A DNA stretch of 8,239 nucleotides. Origin: an uncultured Flavobacteriales bacterium. GTDB lineage: Bacteria; Bacteroidota; Bacteroidia; CAIKAF01. Below the pieces are notes generated by a model. That model did no database searches, had not been told where the DNA came from, and worked only from the letters and a program-made list of their open reading frames with translations. The first letter of the stretch is position 1, and every line of letters begins with the position of its first letter. The DNA lies in the NCBI GenBank assembly GCA_937925455.1, contig CALEWF010000090.1, positions 1 to 8,239 on the forward strand, written 5' to 3'. The translations under genes were made by a program, and so were the position numbers. Positions 5,974 through 8,239 of this stretch are shown here, piece by piece.

Positions 5974-7065
5974 ATGAACAAAGAACAAATTATTGATATA
6001 CTGAAACAGGTTATTGACCCTCAGCTAAAAAAAGACCTGGTAACCTTGGGACATGTATTGCGGATAGATATTATCGGTAATAAACTGGTATTGGATATCG
6101 CCGTAAGTAACCCAGCCATGCATGTAAAAAAGAAATTGGATGAGCTTATACGCGAAGCTTTAAAAAACGGAATTCAGCAAGAATTTGAATTAGACCTTCA
6201 TCTCATTGTAAATGTAACCAGCAAAAGAGGGGAAAACCGGAAAATATTACCCGGTGTTAAAAACATTATTGCCATTGCCTCCGGAAAAGGAGGAGTTGGG
6301 AAATCTACCATCGCATCTAACCTGGCTGTAGCTTTGACTAAACACGGAGCCAAAGTAGGTTTGGTTGATGCTGACATTTATGGCCCATCCGTACCCATCA
6401 TGTTTGATACAATGTACGTGCGACCTAACGTAATCCAAAAGGAAGACGGTAAAACATACATCGTACCGGTAGAAAACTATGGAGTTAAAATGTTATCCAT
6501 CGGTTTTTTTGCTGATATAAACCAAGCAGTTGTATGGCGTGGGCCCATGGCATCCAAGGCTTTGAATCAAATGTTTTTAGACACTGACTGGGGTGAGTTA
6601 GATTTCATGTTGGTAGATCTTCCTCCTGGTACGGGCGATGTTCACCTTACCCTGGTTCAATCAATACCTTTAACAGGCGCTGTAATTGTAAGTACTCCGC
6701 AAGAAGTAGCCTTAGCTGATGCTCGTAAAGGCGCTGCCATGTTTATGTTGCCTAACATTAGCATTCCGGTATTAGGATTCATTGAAAACATGTCATGGTT
6801 TACACCGGCTGAATTACCAAATAACAAGTATTATCTCTTTGGAAAAGACGGAGTGAAAAAACTAGCAGAAGAACTTCATTTGCCTTTATTAGGCCAAATC
6901 CCGCTGGTGCAAAGCGTTCGTGAATCAGGCGACAAAGGCGTACCGGCAGCTTTAGAAGATTCCAACCCGGCATGTCAATATTTTATGAATTTGGCAGACA
7001 AAATCATTGAACAAGTAAATTTGATAAATACCCGTTCACAACAACAACTTGATGTAGCTAACTAA
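5974..7065 (+). CDS. mrp: Mrp/ApbC-type iron-sulfur cluster carrier ATPase
   Basis: A 363-residue cytosolic P-loop ATPase of the Mrp/Nbp35 family that carries and delivers Fe-S clusters. An N-terminal MIP18/DUF59 domain (about 1-85) is followed by the ATPase domain: deviant Walker A GKGGVGKS at 104-111 (K105 and K110), VDADIYGPS at 131-139, and the Walker B/switch region VDLPPGTGD at 214-222. The CxxC that in many Mrp proteins follows 'ENMS' and bridges a cluster at the dimer interface is absent; the sequence there is ENMSWFTPAELPNNKYY (271-287), and the only Cys in the protein is C334. From memory, this CxxC-free form is usual in Bacteroidota Mrp. The gene starts 12 nt after the ATL stop and is the last of the four-gene run. 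Its proximity to an oxidase cluster may be coincidental. Confidence 0.93.
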   Translation: MNKEQIIDILKQVIDPQLKKDLVTLGHVLRIDIIGNKLVLDIAVSNPAMHVKKKLDELIREALKNGIQQEFELDLHLIVNVTSKRGENRKILPGVKNIIAIASGKGGVGKSTIASNLAVALTKHGAKVGLVDADIYGPSVPIMFDTMYVRPNVIQKEDGKTYIVPVENYGVKMLSIGFFADINQAVVWRGPMASKALNQMFLDTDWGELDFMLVDLPPGTGDVHLTLVQSIPLTGAVIVSTPQEVALADARKGAAMFMLPNISIPVLGFIENMSWFTPAELPNNKYYLFGKDGVKKLAEELHLPLLGQIPLVQSVRESGDKGVPAALEDSNPACQYFMNLADKIIEQVNLINTRSQQQLDVAN

Positions 7066-7092
7066 ATCCCAAATTGTTATAAAAGTATTAAT

Positions 7093-7262
7093 CAGGCTGC
7101 TTTGTGCGGCTGTCCGTTACAAGTCCTCGGGGCTCATGCACGCATCGCATAGTCGCAGCGGTGTCTTCGTGCCCTCAGCCCCGCTGCTCTTTGCGTTGCG
7201 GCATTCGCCCCTGCGGGCTTTCCACTACCATCCGCAGCAGTCCGCCCCGCAGGGGCGGATGA
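7093..7262. repeat. GC-rich structured intergenic block
   Basis: About 170 bp right after mrp with a sharply different composition: 81 of 120 bases in 7141-7260 are G or C, against a clearly AT-rich background. It is full of inverted repeats: TCCGCCCC/GGGGCGGA around GCA (7241-7259, a perfect 8-bp stem); 7206-7217 complementary to 7246-7257 over 12 bp; and GCAGCGG (7155-7161) with CCGCTGC (7181-7187). No credible reading frame covers it. It looks like a dispersed GC-rich intergenic repeat of the kind seen in Bacteroidota genomes, which I cannot confirm here. It may also end transcription of the mrp unit, though no T-tract follows. Confidence 0.55.
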
Positions 7263-7326
7263 GTTGATTTGAAAATGTATTAATTGTATTGCATTCATAA
7301 TTCGTAATTGAATATTGGGTCAGCAG

Positions 7327-7400
7327 GTATGTAGGTTACAAACCGCATTGACCATGCGTTTTACGAGTTGGTCGTTGGTAGAAGATGCGTTGTAACATAC
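7327..7400. repeat. Long imperfect inverted repeat (possible structured RNA or element end)
   Basis: Nested complementary segments: GTATG 7327-7331 with CATAC 7396-7400; TTACAA 7336-7341 with TTGTAA 7390-7395; CGCAT 7344-7348 with ATGCG 7385-7389; and GACCA 7350-7354 with TGGTC 7369-7373. These give one long stem of 21 pairs with asymmetric internal loops and a 14-nt apical loop. It lies 55 bp beyond the stop of the IS110-type gene. The remaining bases 7263-7326 hold nothing I can identify beyond AT-rich sequence. Confidence 0.5.
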
Positions 7401-7402
7401 AG

Positions 7403-7432
7403 ATTGCTTCCCCGCCAAAGGCGGGTCGCAAT
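7403..7432. repeat. REP-like palindromic repeat
   Basis: A hairpin with inner stem CCCGCC/GGCGGG (7411-7416, 7420-7425; AAA loop) and outer stem ATTGC/GCAAT (7403-7407, 7428-7432), separated by a TTC/TC internal loop. Read on the other strand it has the CATTGCGA...GAAGCAATC frame that I recognise from dispersed intergenic repeats in many bacteria. It lies 22 bp from the IS110 transposase stop codon. Confidence 0.6.
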
Positions 7433-7454
7433 GAATTGTGTTAATTTGCAAATT

Positions 7455-7871
7455 TTATTGATATTGATTATCAAATGTTGTTTTCTTTTTAACAATAGCA
7501 AATGCTTGTTTTAAAAGCTTGTTTAGAATAGCAATTTTAATTACTCTTGATGGTTTAGCTTTTGTTTCAAGTCGTTCCTTTAAATCTAAACAATATGGAT
7601 TATATTTTTGAGCACTATAAGTACACATATAAAGCGATTTTCGAACCTTAGACATACCCATTTTTGTTATATGACCTTTTCCTCTTACAGTTTTCCCAGA
7701 TTCAAAAATTCGTGGAGATGTCCCTATATAAGAAATTAACTGCTTGGCATTATTAAATTTAGAAAAATTATCCGTTATTACAATTAAGAAAATTGCAGTT
7801 TTTTTTCCTATGCCAGGTATAGACATTAGGCTCTTAATTTCTTCTTTGTATTGCTCTTTAACTAAAAAAGT
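7455..7871 (-). pseudogene. IS110-family transposase, C-terminal part only, interrupted by an IS3-family element
   Basis: The minus-strand frame from about 7871 down to a TAA at 7457-7455 encodes roughly 138 residues. An ATG at 7826 exists but is internal: the codons before it (TFLVKEQYKEEIKSL) continue the family sequence into the 'SIPGIGKKTA' segment that opens the IS110 C-terminal domain (Transposase_20). Then come YIGTSPRIFESG, KGHITKMG and the long helical tail ending LLKQAFAIVKKK, all typical of that domain; the Ser of the SG motif is the presumed catalytic serine. The N-terminal DEDD RuvC-like nuclease domain is missing. Family-like sequence stops where the left end of an IS3-type element begins (about 7872), so the gene was split by insertion rather than eroded. 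The fragment itself has no internal stop. It cannot make a working transposase. Confidence 0.87.
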
Positions 7872-7893
7872 TGTAAGCTCCCCCGAAAATAGT

Positions 7894-7933
7894 ACAGTTT
7901 AAAAGTAGAAAAAAAGGAATAACTTTAAACTGT
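7894..7933. repeat. Subterminal inverted repeat in the IS3-type element
   Basis: ACAGTTTAAAAGT (7894-7906) and ACTTTAAACTGT (7922-7933) are inverted copies, differing by one extra A, around a 15-nt purine-rich loop. The right arm ends 8 nt before the orfA ATG. The transcript could fold here; such hairpins in some elements shield the transposase start from outside transcription. Confidence 0.6.
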
Positions 7934-7941
7934 AATACATT

Positions 7942-8208
7942 ATGAAAAAAAGTCGATTTACACCCGAACAAATTGCCCGCATACTCAAGGAGTTTGATAT
8001 GGGCAAAACAGTAGAAGAGATAACCCGAGCATACGGTATAAGCAAGGCAGCATTTTACAAATGGCGTCAGCGCTATTGAGGCATGCAAGCCAGCGAACTA
8101 AAAAGGCTTAAAGCTTTGGAAGAGGAAAATGCTAAACTCAAACGGATGTATGCAGAGCTGGCTTTAGATTTAGAAGCAGCCCGCTGGGTGATTGAAAAAA
8201 AGTTGTAA
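7942..8208 (+). pseudogene. IS3-family orfA with an in-frame TGA
   Basis: An ATG at 7942 opens the HTH_Tnp_1 protein of an IS3 element: RFTPEQIARIL, KTVEEITRAYGISKAAFYKW (helix-turn-helix) and RQRY. A TGA at 8077-8079 ends the frame after 45 codons, but the same frame then continues GMQASELKRLKALEEENAKL, a leucine-zipper-like coiled coil, and ends IEKKL at a TAA (8206-8208), exactly as intact orfA proteins do. The usual sequence at the junction is YGG, so the TGA most simply arose from GGA by one substitution. Restored length would be 88 residues, normal for orfA. An ATG at 8083 could restart translation of the coiled-coil half. Alternatives are a sequencing error or tolerated read-through. 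Confidence 0.8.
8195..8202 (+). promoter_or_regulatory. Programmed -1 frameshift site (A_AAA_AAG)
   Basis: Seven A followed by G at 8195-8202. In the orfA frame the codons are GAA AAA AAG, giving the canonical slippery heptamer A_AAA_AAG at 8196-8202, three bases before orfA's terminal TTG-TAA. A -1 slip enters the frame that reads VVKPCQKKQIAI, matching the start of IS3 orfB. This is how IS3 elements make the OrfAB transposase. Confidence 0.75.
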
Positions 8209-8239
8209 AGCCCTGCCAAAAGAAACAAATAGCCATAGA
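8202..8239 (+). CDS. IS3-family orfB (DDE transposase), first codons only
   Basis: The -1 frame relative to orfA is open from the slippery site to the window edge and reads VVKPCQKKQIAI. This resembles the short linker that begins OrfB in IS3 elements. The rve/DDE integrase domain would lie beyond the window. Only 12 full codons are visible, so identification rests on position and on the frameshift signal. Confidence 0.55.

Larger units (their letters stand above)
7872..8239 (+). mobile_element. IS3-family insertion sequence, left end (runs off the window)
   Basis: The left end is placed at TG 7872-7873, just where IS110 coding similarity ends; the sequence TGTAAGCTCCCCCGAAAA with a run of five C and a following ACAGTTT resembles the termini of IS3-family elements. 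Inside are orfA (with HTH), a slippery heptamer and the start of orfB. The exact boundary (within a few bases) and the target duplication cannot be set without the right end. Confidence 0.75.

Noticed and set aside
7241..7259. Rho-independent terminator for the mrp unit
   Set aside because: The stem is strong but no run of T follows on either side, and it sits about 180 bp past the stop inside a larger repeat block.
7293..7313. Small AT-rich inverted repeat ATTCA...TGAAT
   Set aside because: Only five paired bases in AT-rich sequence; expected by chance.
8077..8079. TGA read as glycine (alternative genetic code, as in Gracilibacteria/SR1)
   Set aside because: Gly is the expected residue there, but trmB ends at TGA with its normal C-terminus and the whole window is Bacteroidota-like. 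A simple nonsense mutation explains it.
7858..8088. Minus-strand open frame of 76 codons overlapping the IS3 left end
   Set aside because: It is antisense to orfA, its peptide resembles no family I know, and it crosses the IS110/IS3 junction; it is a shadow of the orfA frame.

Overview
The window is a chromosomal segment of an AT-rich member of the Bacteroidota. I cannot fix the family; Chitinophagales or Sphingobacteriales would fit. The evidence is the gene order around the cbb3 oxidase assembly genes, the lack of clear Shine-Dalgarno sequences, several TAnnTTTG-type -7 promoter boxes, and Bacteroidota-style protein variants, such as an Mrp without its CxxC and a CcoI with an extra N-terminal cysteine cluster.

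Left part (1-4225): a microaerobic respiration module. On the minus strand lie ccoI (copper P-type ATPase) and then the first 24 codons of ccoS; the oxidase structural genes should follow beyond the left edge. Divergent from ccoI is an Fnr-like Crp-family regulator, followed in the same direction by a second, more diverged Crp/Fnr paralogue that starts with TTG. Three 14-bp palindromes of the form ATGAY-N4-RTCAT or close to it lie upstream of ccoS, between ccoI and the first regulator, and upstream of the second regulator. In all three cases a -7-like box follows exactly 22 nt away, which puts the palindrome near -41.5, the classic class II activator position. The simplest reading is that the Fnr-like protein activates the cbb3 assembly genes and the second regulator from these sites.

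Middle (4260-7065): a tight plus-strand housekeeping cluster: a short-chain dehydrogenase, trmB (tRNA m7G46 methyltransferase), an alkyltransferase-like DNA-repair protein with Ala at the reactive Cys position, and mrp/apbC (Fe-S cluster carrier ATPase). Gaps are 2 nt, a 4-nt overlap, and 12 nt, so they are probably co-transcribed.

Right part (7066-8239): repeats and mobile DNA. A 390-bp stretch without genes holds a GC-rich structured block, a long imperfect inverted repeat and a REP-like hairpin. Next come the 3' part of an IS110-family transposase gene (minus strand) and, cutting into it, the left end of an IS3-family element (plus strand). The IS3 orfA contains an in-frame TGA but keeps an intact A_AAA_AAG frameshift signal leading into orfB, which runs off the right edge.

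I found no CRISPR array, tRNA or rRNA, and no clearly new multi-gene system. The most informative signals are the shared operator/-7 spacing of the Fnr-type regulon and the nested IS110/IS3/REP-like arrangement.
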